From Planctomycetaceae bacterium (lineage in GTDB: Bacteria; Planctomycetota; Planctomycetia; Pirellulales; UBA1268), in the NCBI GenBank assembly GCA_005789975.1, contig SXWC01000160.1, forward strand, positions 1-30,787: 30,787 nt of DNA. The letters run 5' to 3'. A model generated the notes under the pieces. The model was not told the origin of the DNA, did no database searches, and saw only the letters and a program-made list of their open reading frames with translations. Positions 1 to 8,623 of the stretch are shown piece by piece; the first letter of the stretch is position 1; each line of letters opens with the position of its first letter. The translations under genes were made by a program, and so were the position numbers.

Positions 1-407
1 AGGCGATGACGATGGTCTGCGTGCAGGTGTTCGGCAACGACGCGGCCGTGGCCTTCGCCGGCTCGCAGGGGCACTTTCAGCTCAACGTTTTCAAGCCGCT
101 GATGGTCCACAACGTGATCGAGAGCGCCGACCTCATGGCCGACGCCTGCGATTCGATGCGGATCCACTGCGCCACGGGCATCGAGCCGAACCTCGCCCGC
201 ATCCAGCATCATCTCGACGACTCGTTGATGCTCGTGACCGCGCTCAACACCCACATCGGCTACGAGAAGTCGGCCAAGATCGCCAAGAAGGCCCATGTGG
301 ATGGCACGAGCCTGAAGGCCGCGGCGGTGGCCCTCGGCTATGTCACACCCGAGCAGTACGACGCATGGGTCGTGCCGGTGGAGATGACGCGGCCGTTGGC
401 GACCTGA
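1..407 (+). CDS. fumC: Class II fumarate hydratase, C-terminal part (5' end outside window)
   Basis: Interconverts fumarate and L-malate in the TCA cycle; a cytoplasmic homotetramer in the family. Only the last ~134 residues are present, and the frame is open to the left edge. Visible family signatures are [13 protein letters not shown], then [19 protein letters not shown], then the C-terminal segment [14 protein letters not shown], all as in FumC/aspartase-superfamily C-terminal domains. The signature loop GSSxMPxKxN lies upstream of the window. TGA stop at 405-407. It converges on glnB, with two hairpins between them that may end both transcripts. Nothing unusual is seen in the visible part. 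Class II fumarase is preferred over aspartase because of the [15 protein letters not shown] and LGYVTPEQ segments. Confidence 0.93.
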   Translation, partial: AMTMVCVQVFGNDAAVAFAGSQGHFQLNVFKPLMVHNVIESADLMADACDSMRIHCATGIEPNLARIQHHLDDSLMLVTALNTHIGYEKSAKIAKKAHVDGTSLKAAAVALGYVTPEQYDAWVVPVEMTRPLAT

Positions 408-449
408 GCGGACCCTGATTCGCCGGCGTCGGGTGCTCCGGCGGCCGCC

Positions 450-485
450 CACGGCCGCGGGGGCTCGATGGCTCCCGCGGCCGTG
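450..485. terminator. GC-rich hairpin between convergent fumC and glnB
   Basis: CACGGCCGCGGG at 450-461 is the exact reverse complement of 474-485, giving a 12-bp perfect stem with a 12-nt loop that could close further by G-C and G-U pairs. It starts 42 bp after the fumC stop. There is no T-run on either side, so it is not a classic intrinsic terminator. The position between two convergent genes makes a bidirectional terminator or 3'-end stabiliser the natural reading. Confidence 0.6.
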
Positions 486-540
486 AAAGCTGGCAGGCCG
501 TGGCCGACGACATCCATGACCTTCGTCCGCTCGATCGATT

Positions 541-565
541 GGTGGAAACGCCGGGGGTTTCCACC
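541..565. terminator. Second hairpin downstream of glnB
   Basis: GGTGGAAAC at 541-549 pairs perfectly with GTTTCCACC at 557-565 around a 7-nt loop. It lies 47 bp beyond the glnB stop in the direction of glnB transcription and is followed by no U-tract. It probably works with the 450-485 hairpin as the shared 3' boundary of glnB and fumC. Confidence 0.5.
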
Positions 566-612
566 GCCGGCGATCCTCGCCCCCCGCTCAGACGGACTTG
601 TTCCGCGGTCTG

Positions 613-1174
<562 letters not shown>

Positions 1175-1341
1175 GCGTGCCGCAGCTGCTCGAGCCGGCC
1201 ATGGCCGTCGGGTGGGACCGTCGGGCGGGGCCGCGGCCGTGACCGGCGGAGATCAGCCGACCGTCGTTTGTTGTGCGTCTCTGCAGCCATTACATTTCGG
1301 CGGTGGCGCTCGCCCCCCGTCCGCATTCATGGGAGTTTGCC

Positions 1342-2622
1342 GTGCCGAAACGTTTCTCCCCCACCCGCCGCGGCTTTCTCAAGGCCTCGGCCGTCACGGC
1401 GGGCGTCGCCGTCGCGACGCCCTACATCATCACCTCCAAGGCCCTCGGTGATGCCGTCACTCCGCCGGCGAGCGACCGGATCGTGATGGGCGGAATCGGC
1501 CTGGGCAACATGGGCTCGGGCGACCAGCGGGCGTTTCTCGGCATGCCCGAGGTTCAGTATGTCGCTGTCTGCGACGTGCGGGAGAAATACCGCAACGCCG
1601 CCAAAGTCCGCACCGACGAAACCTACGGCACGCAGGACTGCGCTGCGATCATCGACTTTCGCGACCTGCTCGGCCGGGACGACATCGACGCCGTCCACAT
1701 CGCCACGCCCGACCATTGGCATTCGATCATGATGATCGCCGCCTGCCGCTCGGGAAAGGACGTCTACCTGCAGAAGCCCGAGACGCTCACGCTCCGTGAG
1801 GGTCCGCTGATGATCGCCGCGGCGCGACGCTACGGCCGCGTCGTGTCCGGTGGCAGCCAGCGGGTGCTCGACGACTATCGCTCGATCGTCGATCCCTGCT
1901 GGGCGGGCGAGCTCGGCCGGATCACGACGGTCGACCTGAACGTCGGCCCGTCGGCGATGGCCTGCCACCTGCCCGGCATGCCCACGCCGGACGGCATCGA
2001 CTGGGATCTCTGGCTCGGCCCCGCGCTATGGCAGCCCTACAACCCCGGCCGCTGCGACGGCAACTACGGCACCAGCGGCAACAGTTGGCGGTCGTACGTC
2101 GATTATTCCGGCGGCAGCCTGACGGACTGGGGCGCCCACAACTTCGGGGGCACGATCTTCGCCGCGGGACTGCTCGATCTGCAGCCGCAGCGGATCATCT
2201 ACCAGCCCGCCTCGGCTGACGGCAGGCGAGCGGTCTCCGTGGCGCTCGTGTATCCCAACGGCGTCGAGATTCACTGCAACCGCCATCCGGAGGAGCAGCC
2301 GCGAAACATCCCCTCTGTGGTGACGCACGAGCGGGGGATCACGATCCGGGGCGACGGGCAGCCCGTCGCCCCGCGGCCCGTGCCCGCCTACAAGGGCGCC
2401 GGCGGCATCTATGGTGACTTCATCGCCTGCGTCAAGACCCGCGAGCGGCCCTTCCGCGACATCGAGATCGGCGTCAACACGATGACGGGCCCGCACATGG
2501 TGGCGCTCGCGGGACGGCTTCAGCGTTCACTTGCCTGGGACCGCGACGCCCAGCGATTCGTCGATGACGACGAGGCCAACCGACTCCTTGACCGCGCCCG
2601 TCGTGAGCCGTGGACGCTCTGA
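1342..2622 (+). CDS. Tat-exported Gfo/Idh/MocA-family oxidoreductase
   Basis: NAD(P)-dependent sugar or inositol dehydrogenase-type protein, 426 residues, substrate unknown. The start chosen is GTG at 1342 with GGGAG six bases upstream; a frame upstream to 1273 exists but lacks support. The N-terminus carries a twin-arginine signal (RRGFLKASAVTAGVAVATP), so the protein is predicted to be folded and exported by Tat, as is common in planctomycete members. The Rossmann fold begins at IGLGNMGSG, followed by AVCDVREKYR and IATPDHWHS. The family Lys motif EKP appears as LQKPET. A C-terminal substrate domain includes GGSLTDWGAHNFG. It precedes the HEAT-repeat gene by 86 bp on the same strand. Planctomycetes carry many paralogues, so no specific sugar is assigned. 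Confidence 0.9.
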   Translation: MPKRFSPTRRGFLKASAVTAGVAVATPYIITSKALGDAVTPPASDRIVMGGIGLGNMGSGDQRAFLGMPEVQYVAVCDVREKYRNAAKVRTDETYGTQDCAAIIDFRDLLGRDDIDAVHIATPDHWHSIMMIAACRSGKDVYLQKPETLTLREGPLMIAAARRYGRVVSGGSQRVLDDYRSIVDPCWAGELGRITTVDLNVGPSAMACHLPGMPTPDGIDWDLWLGPALWQPYNPGRCDGNYGTSGNSWRSYVDYSGGSLTDWGAHNFGGTIFAAGLLDLQPQRIIYQPASADGRRAVSVALVYPNGVEIHCNRHPEEQPRNIPSVVTHERGITIRGDGQPVAPRPVPAYKGAGGIYGDFIACVKTRERPFRDIEIGVNTMTGPHMVALAGRLQRSLAWDRDAQRFVDDDEANRLLDRARREPWTL

Positions 2623-2631
2623 CCACCGCAT

Positions 2632-2672
2632 CCCGACCCAGCCGCTCGCCCCGACCCAGCCGCTCGCCCCGA
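2632..2672. repeat. 18-bp tandem repeat, ~2.3 copies
   Basis: The unit CCGACCCAGCCGCTCGCC repeats with exact 18-bp period from 2632 to 2672, in the spacer between the oxidoreductase stop and the HEAT-protein ribosome binding site. It is probably a slippage product. Because the period is a multiple of three it stays open in the frame of the downstream gene, but it lies upstream of the chosen start. Confidence 0.8.
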
Positions 2673-2708
2673 AAAGACCACCACAGCCTGAATCGCAGGA
2701 ATCAGACC

Positions 2709-4820
2709 ATGGCCTTCGATCCCTCCACGCTCACCGTCCCCTTCACCGCACTGGCGACCTATGACTGGGGCGGTGACGAGGCGGCGTTCGCCATGATCGA
2801 TGCGGCGGTCGTCGCCGCCCACGACGACCCCGCCCTCCGGAAGGACCTCGAGGGGCGGCTCGTCGTCCTGCTCGGCCCCGCCACGTCGAGGGCCGCCAAG
2901 GAGTATGTCTGCCGCACGCTCTCGGTGATCGGCACGGCGGCGGCGGTGCCGGCCCTCGCCCCCCTGCTCCGCGACGCCGAGCATTCGCACATGGCTCGGT
3001 TCGCGCTCGAGCGGATCGCCGGACCGGAGGCGGTTGACGCGATCCGCGGAGCGCTCCCCGACGTCGCGGGCAATCTCGAGATCGGCATGATCTCATCGCT
3101 CGCCAGCCGTCGCGATGCCGCGAGCGTGCCGCTGATGGCGGTGCGGCTCGTGGGCGACCCGGCGGTCGCGGTGGCCGCTGCCCGCGGTCTCGGCAGGATC
3201 GCCACGCCGGAGGCGGCCGCCGCCCTCGCCGCCGCGGAGGCGACCGGCGCCGTCGCCGACGCGGTGATCGACGCCCGACTCGCCTGTGCGGACGCGTTTC
3301 TGGCGGCAGGCGACCGGACGGCCGCCCGGGCGATCTTCGAATCGATCGATGCATCGGTGGGGAATCCGCCGCGGACCCATCGTGAGCGGGCCGTACGGAT
3401 CGCCGCGAGGAGCGGGCTCTACGCCGCGCTCGATGACACCGTCCGCCGTTCGGTGCTCGCACTTGCCATCGTCCTGGCCGCGACGGCAGGGCCGCTTCGC
3501 GCCGAGTCGTCGCCCGCGGGGAAGTCGTTGGGCGACACCGTTCTCGCCGCCATCGCCGCCGGTGATCCCGACATGCGGGCCGTCGCCCTCGACCGGGTCC
3601 GCCACGGGGTCTCCGGGGAATGGTTCACGCGTGCAGTGTCGGAAAAGATTCCCTCGTTCGAGCCGGCCGTGCAGACCGTGACGCTGCTCGCCCTGGCGGA
3701 CCGGGGGGATGCCGCGGCGGTCCCCGCCGCGGTGAATCTGCTCGCATCGGCCACCGATCCGGCGGTCCGCTCAGCCGCGCTGCTTCTGCTCGGCAGGCTG
3801 GGCGGTCCGGCGGCGGTGCCCACGCTTGAAAAATCCCTGTCGGCGGCCGATCCCGAGCGGGCGGCGGCGCGACGGGCGCTCGTCGTGATCGGCGGCCCCG
3901 ATTCCGCCGCCGCGATCGTGGCAGCCGCCGGCCGGGCCGCCGCTCCCGGACCTCGGGCCGTGCTGATCGACGTGATCGCCGAGCGGAGAGATCGCAACGC
4001 CATGCCGCTGCTCCTCACTGCGGCCATCGACGACGACTCCGGCGTGCGGCAGGCGGCCCTGCGGGCGCTCGGACGGCTGGGCGGCCCCGATCAGATCCCG
4101 GGCATGGTTCAGGCGCTGCTGCGGTCATCGGGCGACGATCGGAAGGGGGCGGAACTGGCGTTGTTCAGCACCTGCACGGCAAACAAGGATTCCGCACGAT
4201 CCGCGGAGATCCTGTTCGAGAAGTATTCGTCGGCCGGCGATGCCGATCGGGAGATCCTGCTGCCGGCGCTGGCCCGCGTGGGCGGGCCGAAGGTCATGGA
4301 ACTCGTGGAGGGCCTGCTCGCCGATCCCGCCACGCGGTCGCAGGGGCTTGCGGCGCTTGCCCGGTGGCCGGATGCCACGGTGGCCGATCGGCTGTTCGAA
4401 CTCTTCAACGCATCGACCGACGAGGGGGAGCGGAACATGCTGCTCGCCGCGCTGATCCGGATCGCACCGCTGCCCGACAACAGGCTCAACGACGCTCAGA
4501 AGCTCGAACTGCTCAAAAAGACGATGAGCCTCTGCGAGCGGCCGGCGGACAAGGCAAAGGCGCTGGAGCGGGCCAACGCGATCCGCACGATCGACACCTT
4601 CCGCTTCGTGGTGCCCTATCTCGACGATCCTGCGCTCGCCGAGCCGGCATGCCTGAGCGTGGTCGAGCTCGCCCACCACCAGAAGCTCCGCGATGCCAAC
4701 AGGGAGGAGTTCCTGAAGGCCCTCGACAAGGTGCTGGACATCACGAAAAACGAGGAACTCGTCGAACGGGCCACCCGCTACAAGGCGGGCCAGACCTGGG
4801 AACGGAAGAAGAAAAGCTGA
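2709..4820 (+). CDS. HEAT-repeat protein with internal signal-peptide-like segment
   Basis: 703-residue Ala-rich alpha-solenoid protein of unknown role; HEAT arrays usually act as protein-binding scaffolds. Start ATG at 2709 has AGGA at 2697-2700. The repeats show typical AVPALAPLLRD and AALRALGRLGGPDQIP helices. Two blocks are seen: residues ~20-240 and ~275-600, then a more charged C-terminus ending KKKS. Between them, residues ~246-265 read RR followed by VLALAIVLAATAGPLRA-E. This has the charged, hydrophobic and A-x-A cleavage pattern of a Sec signal peptide but sits mid-protein. It could be a membrane anchor, a fused secreted protein, or simply a very hydrophobic helix. No N-terminal signal is present. 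It may be co-transcribed with the upstream oxidoreductase. Confidence 0.85.
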   Translation: MAFDPSTLTVPFTALATYDWGGDEAAFAMIDAAVVAAHDDPALRKDLEGRLVVLLGPATSRAAKEYVCRTLSVIGTAAAVPALAPLLRDAEHSHMARFALERIAGPEAVDAIRGALPDVAGNLEIGMISSLASRRDAASVPLMAVRLVGDPAVAVAAARGLGRIATPEAAAALAAAEATGAVADAVIDARLACADAFLAAGDRTAARAIFESIDASVGNPPRTHRERAVRIAARSGLYAALDDTVRRSVLALAIVLAATAGPLRAESSPAGKSLGDTVLAAIAAGDPDMRAVALDRVRHGVSGEWFTRAVSEKIPSFEPAVQTVTLLALADRGDAAAVPAAVNLLASATDPAVRSAALLLLGRLGGPAAVPTLEKSLSAADPERAAARRALVVIGGPDSAAAIVAAAGRAAAPGPRAVLIDVIAERRDRNAMPLLLTAAIDDDSGVRQAALRALGRLGGPDQIPGMVQALLRSSGDDRKGAELALFSTCTANKDSARSAEILFEKYSSAGDADREILLPALARVGGPKVMELVEGLLADPATRSQGLAALARWPDATVADRLFELFNASTDEGERNMLLAALIRIAPLPDNRLNDAQKLELLKKTMSLCERPADKAKALERANAIRTIDTFRFVVPYLDDPALAEPACLSVVELAHHQKLRDANREEFLKALDKVLDITKNEELVERATRYKAGQTWERKKKS

Positions 4821-4826
4821 GTCGCC

Positions 4827-4855
4827 CGAACGGACGTTTCCGGAGCCGCCGTTCG
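4827..4855. terminator. Weak hairpin between convergent genes
   Basis: CGAACGG at 4827-4833 pairs with CCGTTCG at 4849-4855 around a 15-nt loop, in the 57-bp space between the HEAT gene and the convergent sigma-54 activator. There is no T-run. It is only a candidate shared terminator. Confidence 0.3.
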
Positions 4856-4877
4856 CCGGCGATTCGTCGTCCTGCGG

Positions 4878-6266
4878 CTACTTGCGAAACTGGCCCCCGT
4901 CGAGACCGTGTCCCTTCATGAGACGGTAGAGCGTGCCCCGGGGGAGCCGTGCCTCCCGCGCCGCTGCCGAGACGTCGCCCTGATGCCGGCCGAGGAGTTC
5001 GGCGAGGTAGTGCGTCTCGAACTTCGCCACGTGCTCCGCCCGCTGCGCGAAGAAGCCGACGGCCCCGGCCTCGGCAGCCGCGGACCGACCGGCAGCGGCC
5101 ACGATCTCGTCGGGCAGATCGTCCACGCCCGCCATGGGCGACCGGGTCATCGCGACCGCCCGTCGGACCACGTTTTGGAGCTCCCGCACGTTGCCGGGCC
5201 AGTGGTAGCTCTTGAGCACCTGGTAGACGTCGGTGGAGAGGCCGCCGACCGAACGGCCCGCCTCCTGAGCCGCCTTGTTGGCGAAATACTCGGCGAGCAG
5301 GCCGATGTCGTCACCCCGGGCCCGCAGCGGCGGCAGATCGACGCGCACCACGTTGATCCTGTAGAGCAGGTCGCGGCGGAACTCGCCCCGCTCCACCATC
5401 TGGTCGATGTCCCGCGACGTCGCGGCCACCACGCGGACATCCACGGGGTTTTCCTGCCGCGCGCCCACGCGCCGCACCCGCCGCTCCTGCAGCACGCGAA
5501 GCAGTTTTGCCTGGAGGGGCGGCGGCAGTTCGCCCACCTCGTCGAGAAAGAGCGTGCCGCCGTCGGCAAACTCCACGAGTCCCATGCGGCGGGCGTCGGC
5601 GCCGGTGAACGCCCCCCGTTCGTGGCCGAAGAGTTCGCTTTCGATGAGCGCGTCGGGAATCGCCCCGCAGTCCACCGGCACGAAAGGCCCCTCGACCCGC
5701 CGGCTGCGGGTGTGGATGGCCCGCGCGACGAGTTCCTTCCCCGTCCCCGTCTCCCCGGTCACGAGCACGTCGACCGAACTCGTCGCCACCCGATCGATGA
5801 TCGAGTAGACCTGTCGCATCACCGGGCTCTCGCCGAGGAACTCGGCGAACGAATAGGGCCGCTCGACCGCCCGGCGGAGCACTTCCTCGGCGGCCCGGCG
5901 CCGCGAGTTCTTCAGCAGTCGGTCGAGCGCGTCCTCGAGGTCGGTCTCCACCCGCGTGATGTCGAGATAATCGCCGGCTCCGGCCTGCAGGCACGCCCGC
6001 GCCATGTCAACGCTCGGCTTGGGATCGATCACGACCATCGGCAACTGCGGGTCGGCCTTGCGGAGCGCCGCGTAGAGCACGTCGGCCGTGGGGCCCGATC
6101 CGGCCGTCACGACGCCGAGGTCCCATGAATCGCGGGCGAGCGTGGCGAGCGCCTTGTCGAGCGACGTCTCGATTCGCACGTCGAGCGGCTGGAGCCGCGC
6201 CACCAGCCGCGCATAGGGCAGGGCCGCGGCGGCGGAATCGACGATGATGATGCGGGGCTGCTGCAC
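4878..6266 (-). CDS. Sigma-54-dependent transcriptional activator with degenerate receiver
   Basis: NtrC-type enhancer-binding protein, 462 residues: receiver-like domain (1-~118), linker, AAA+ domain (~143-370) and Fis-type helix-turn-helix (~430-455, ending GTLYRLMKGHGL). The AAA+ part looks fully active: Walker A GETGTGKE (171-178), GAFTGA (218-223) that contacts sigma-54, Walker B GGTLFLDE (236-243) and arginine-finger region FRRDL (296-300). The receiver keeps one acidic residue (Asp10 in IIIVD). Where the phosphoacceptor Asp is expected, after the strand WDLGVV, it reads TAGSG around residue 54, and the conserved Lys near the end is replaced by DYLDI. Phosphorylation-independent control is therefore inferred. 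No sensor kinase is adjacent. It is divergent from the SEC-C gene. Its targets are unknown; the glnB promoter in this window is one possibility. Confidence 0.93.
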   Translation of the reverse strand: MQQPRIIIVDSAAAALPYARLVARLQPLDVRIETSLDKALATLARDSWDLGVVTAGSGPTADVLYAALRKADPQLPMVVIDPKPSVDMARACLQAGAGDYLDITRVETDLEDALDRLLKNSRRRAAEEVLRRAVERPYSFAEFLGESPVMRQVYSIIDRVATSSVDVLVTGETGTGKELVARAIHTRSRRVEGPFVPVDCGAIPDALIESELFGHERGAFTGADARRMGLVEFADGGTLFLDEVGELPPPLQAKLLRVLQERRVRRVGARQENPVDVRVVAATSRDIDQMVERGEFRRDLLYRINVVRVDLPPLRARGDDIGLLAEYFANKAAQEAGRSVGGLSTDVYQVLKSYHWPGNVRELQNVVRRAVAMTRSPMAGVDDLPDEIVAAAGRSAAAEAGAVGFFAQRAEHVAKFETHYLAELLGRHQGDVSAAAREARLPRGTLYRLMKGHGLDGGQFRK

Positions 6267-6436
6267 GAATACGAGCCTCGGGCGCCGTCGGCCGCCAACC
6301 GTGCGCCTCTCTCGGAAGTATGCAACTGGCGACGCCGCCGGGCAACCCGTCGCGCCGCTTCCGCGGCACCATGGCTCTGGTACATTCCGGTTTGGTCCGC
6401 ACGGCCGATTCCCGACGACTCGGAGAGCCCACTCGC

Positions 6437-8623
6437 ATGGCGATCGACACCTACGCCCCCTGTCCCGGCGGCACCGGCAAGAAGATCAAGTTTTGCTGCG
6501 CGGACCTCGTCGGCGACCTCGAACAGCTCGACAGACTCGTCGAGGGGGACCAGATCTCGGCCGCTCTCGACCAGGTCCGCCGGCTGGAGGAGAAGTCGCC
6601 CGGCCGCCCCTGCCTGATGGCGACCCGCACGAAACTCGAACTCGCCTCGAAGCGATACACCGAGGCGGCCGCGAGCAGCAGGGCGTTTCTCGACGCCTTC
6701 CCCGACAATCCCCTGGCGCTCGGCCAGGCGGCGGTGACTGACGCGATCGCGGGCCGCATGCAGGAGGCGGCCGCCGCTTTCGACCGTGCCCGCGAGAAGG
6801 CCGGCGAGAAGGGACCCGGGGGCGAGGCCCGCGACGTGTCGGCGGAACTGGTGCAAATCGCGGCGACGCTCGTGCAGGCGGCGGCCCAACTGGGGCATGT
6901 GGGGTTTGCGCAGGGCATCGTCGAATGGCTCACCGACGCCGCGCTCGGCTCCGAGGACGAGCGCCGACTGCTCGCCTCGATCGTCGGCTCGTCGGGCGTG
7001 CCGCCGGCGCTCCGCACCCGGGTGCGGCTCGAGGAGGCGCCGGCTGACTCGCCCTGGCGACCCGACTTCGACACCGCCGTCAGAGCCGCCCGCGAGTGGC
7101 GGCTCTCCAAGGCACTGACCGCCTTCCGCAGTCTCAAGGGAGTGGCGGGGGAGTCGCGGGAACTGTTCACCAACATCGCCGTCGTCTGCGAGATGCTCGC
7201 GCTGCCGTTCGAGGCGTCGGAGGCCTGGGTGGCGGTGTCGCGGCTGAAGAACGTGCCGCACGACGACGCCGTGGAGGCGATGGGGAGGGCCATCGCGCTC
7301 GAGACGGAGGCCGATCCTGACCGCTCGCCGCTGATCCGCTTTGCGAGCTGCTCCGCCGCGCTTGCCGTGCCGGCCGGCGAGGAGGGCACGACCGCCATCG
7401 AACTCCTCGAGGACAAGCTTCGCCATTCGGGCAACTACGATCCCGCTCCCTTCGACCGGACGCAGTGGGTGAGCAGGGGGGCCGTGCCGCCACGGTCGGC
7501 ATGGCGGGTCTACGACGACAAGAGCCCGGCCCGGCTCCTGGCGACGCTGCTCGTCTTCGGTCGGCAGACCGACCGCGAGCCCGAGGCGGTGCTCCAGGGC
7601 TTTGCCCCCGACATCGGGACGGCCCGCCCCGCCGTCGAAAAACTGCTGGGATGCGTGTTCGCGGCGGAGGCTGGGGGAGACGCCATGCCCGGCACCGGGC
7701 CGACCAACTGGCTGATGGGGAGCCAGTTCCGCATGCGTCCTCCCGCGGCACCGCCGACCCCGGCACCCGCCGGGAGCCCGTCGGTGTTCGACACGCTCCT
7801 CGAAGAGCAACGCAAGGCGATCTGGGATCGCTTCCTCGACGTCTGGCCCGACACGCCCCTCCCCGAGTTGCTCGGGAAGACGCCCCGCGAGGCGCTCGCC
7901 GATCCGCAGGCCGCCCGCCGGGTGGAGGCGATCGTGACCGAGGGCGAGGCCACCTCCCGTCGGCCCGATGCCTGCGATGCCTGGGGCGCGATGCGGGGCC
8001 GGCTCGGCATGCCGCCGGCTGCGACGATCGAATCGGCCCAGCCGCTGCAGGACGGCGTGCCGCCGCTGCGCTGGCACCGGCTCGACATGGCGAAGATCGG
8101 CATCGACGAACTCCGCGGCGTGCTCGTGACCGCGCTCGACGCCGGGTTTGAACGGGCCGCGGAGCGGGCCGCCGAGGCGCTGGCGGCACGGGCCGACGCC
8201 ACCCCGGCCGACCGCTGGGAGGCTCTTGGCGTGCTCGAAGACCGGGCCGCTTCGAGTCATCGCAAGCTCGAGATCCTCGCCGCCCTCCGCAGCATCGCCG
8301 CGGAGCTCAAGGCCAACGACGGCATGCTCGATGTCGCGGAACTCCGCGTGCGGATGCAGCGGGGCGACGAGGCCGACACCATGCGGCTCTTGGAACACCT
8401 CAGACGCGATCACGGCCGCGACCAGCAGGTGCTGCAGGCGTTCGCTGAAGTGATGGCCGAGGCGGGAGTCGATCTCTCCGCGCTCGCCGGTCGCGCCGGC
8501 GGCGCGACGCCGGCGGCCGCGGCACTCCCCGCGGCCGGGGGCGACACGGGCAAACTCTGGACGCCGGGCGGCGAGAAGCCCGGGCAGGCGGGCGAGAAGA
8601 AGGTCATCTGGACACCGAACTGA
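6437..8623 (+). CDS. SEC-C-motif protein with TPR-like body
   Basis: 728-residue protein of unknown function. Start ATG at 6437, preceded by GGAGA at 6422-6426; the frame is open back to 6320 without support. The N-terminus carries CPGGTGKKIKFCC (residues 9-21), matching the SEC-C zinc motif C-x-C-x8-C-C except that the second Cys is Gly11, so one usual zinc ligand is missing. SEC-C motifs occur at the SecA C-terminus, where they bind Zn and SecB or ribosomes, and in many other proteins. Residues ~30-300 form Ala-rich helical pairs resembling tetratricopeptides (for example AAASSRAFLDAFPDNPLALGQ). A Pro/Ala linker lies near 435-445, and the C-terminus is low-complexity GGDTGKLWTPGGEKPGQ. No signal peptide. 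It lies 31 bp before ribD and is divergent from the sigma-54 activator. Confidence 0.8.
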   Translation: MAIDTYAPCPGGTGKKIKFCCADLVGDLEQLDRLVEGDQISAALDQVRRLEEKSPGRPCLMATRTKLELASKRYTEAAASSRAFLDAFPDNPLALGQAAVTDAIAGRMQEAAAAFDRAREKAGEKGPGGEARDVSAELVQIAATLVQAAAQLGHVGFAQGIVEWLTDAALGSEDERRLLASIVGSSGVPPALRTRVRLEEAPADSPWRPDFDTAVRAAREWRLSKALTAFRSLKGVAGESRELFTNIAVVCEMLALPFEASEAWVAVSRLKNVPHDDAVEAMGRAIALETEADPDRSPLIRFASCSAALAVPAGEEGTTAIELLEDKLRHSGNYDPAPFDRTQWVSRGAVPPRSAWRVYDDKSPARLLATLLVFGRQTDREPEAVLQGFAPDIGTARPAVEKLLGCVFAAEAGGDAMPGTGPTNWLMGSQFRMRPPAAPPTPAPAGSPSVFDTLLEEQRKAIWDRFLDVWPDTPLPELLGKTPREALADPQAARRVEAIVTEGEATSRRPDACDAWGAMRGRLGMPPAATIESAQPLQDGVPPLRWHRLDMAKIGIDELRGVLVTALDAGFERAAERAAEALAARADATPADRWEALGVLEDRAASSHRKLEILAALRSIAAELKANDGMLDVAELRVRMQRGDEADTMRLLEHLRRDHGRDQQVLQAFAEVMAEAGVDLSALAGRAGGATPAAAALPAAGGDTGKLWTPGGEKPGQAGEKKVIWTPN

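Noticed and set aside
2610..2708. Earlier in-frame start for the HEAT protein
   Set aside because: It would overlap the oxidoreductase end and translate the 18-bp repeat into Arg/Ser/Pro repeats; ATG 2709 has a proper AGGA site.
4908..6128. 406-codon plus-strand open frame across the sigma-54 activator
   Set aside because: The minus-strand product has all AAA+ and HTH motifs; this frame is its complement with no family features.
6381..6386. TACATT as a -10 box for the SEC-C gene
   Set aside because: No acceptable -35 and 50 bp from the start; such hexamers are expected by chance.
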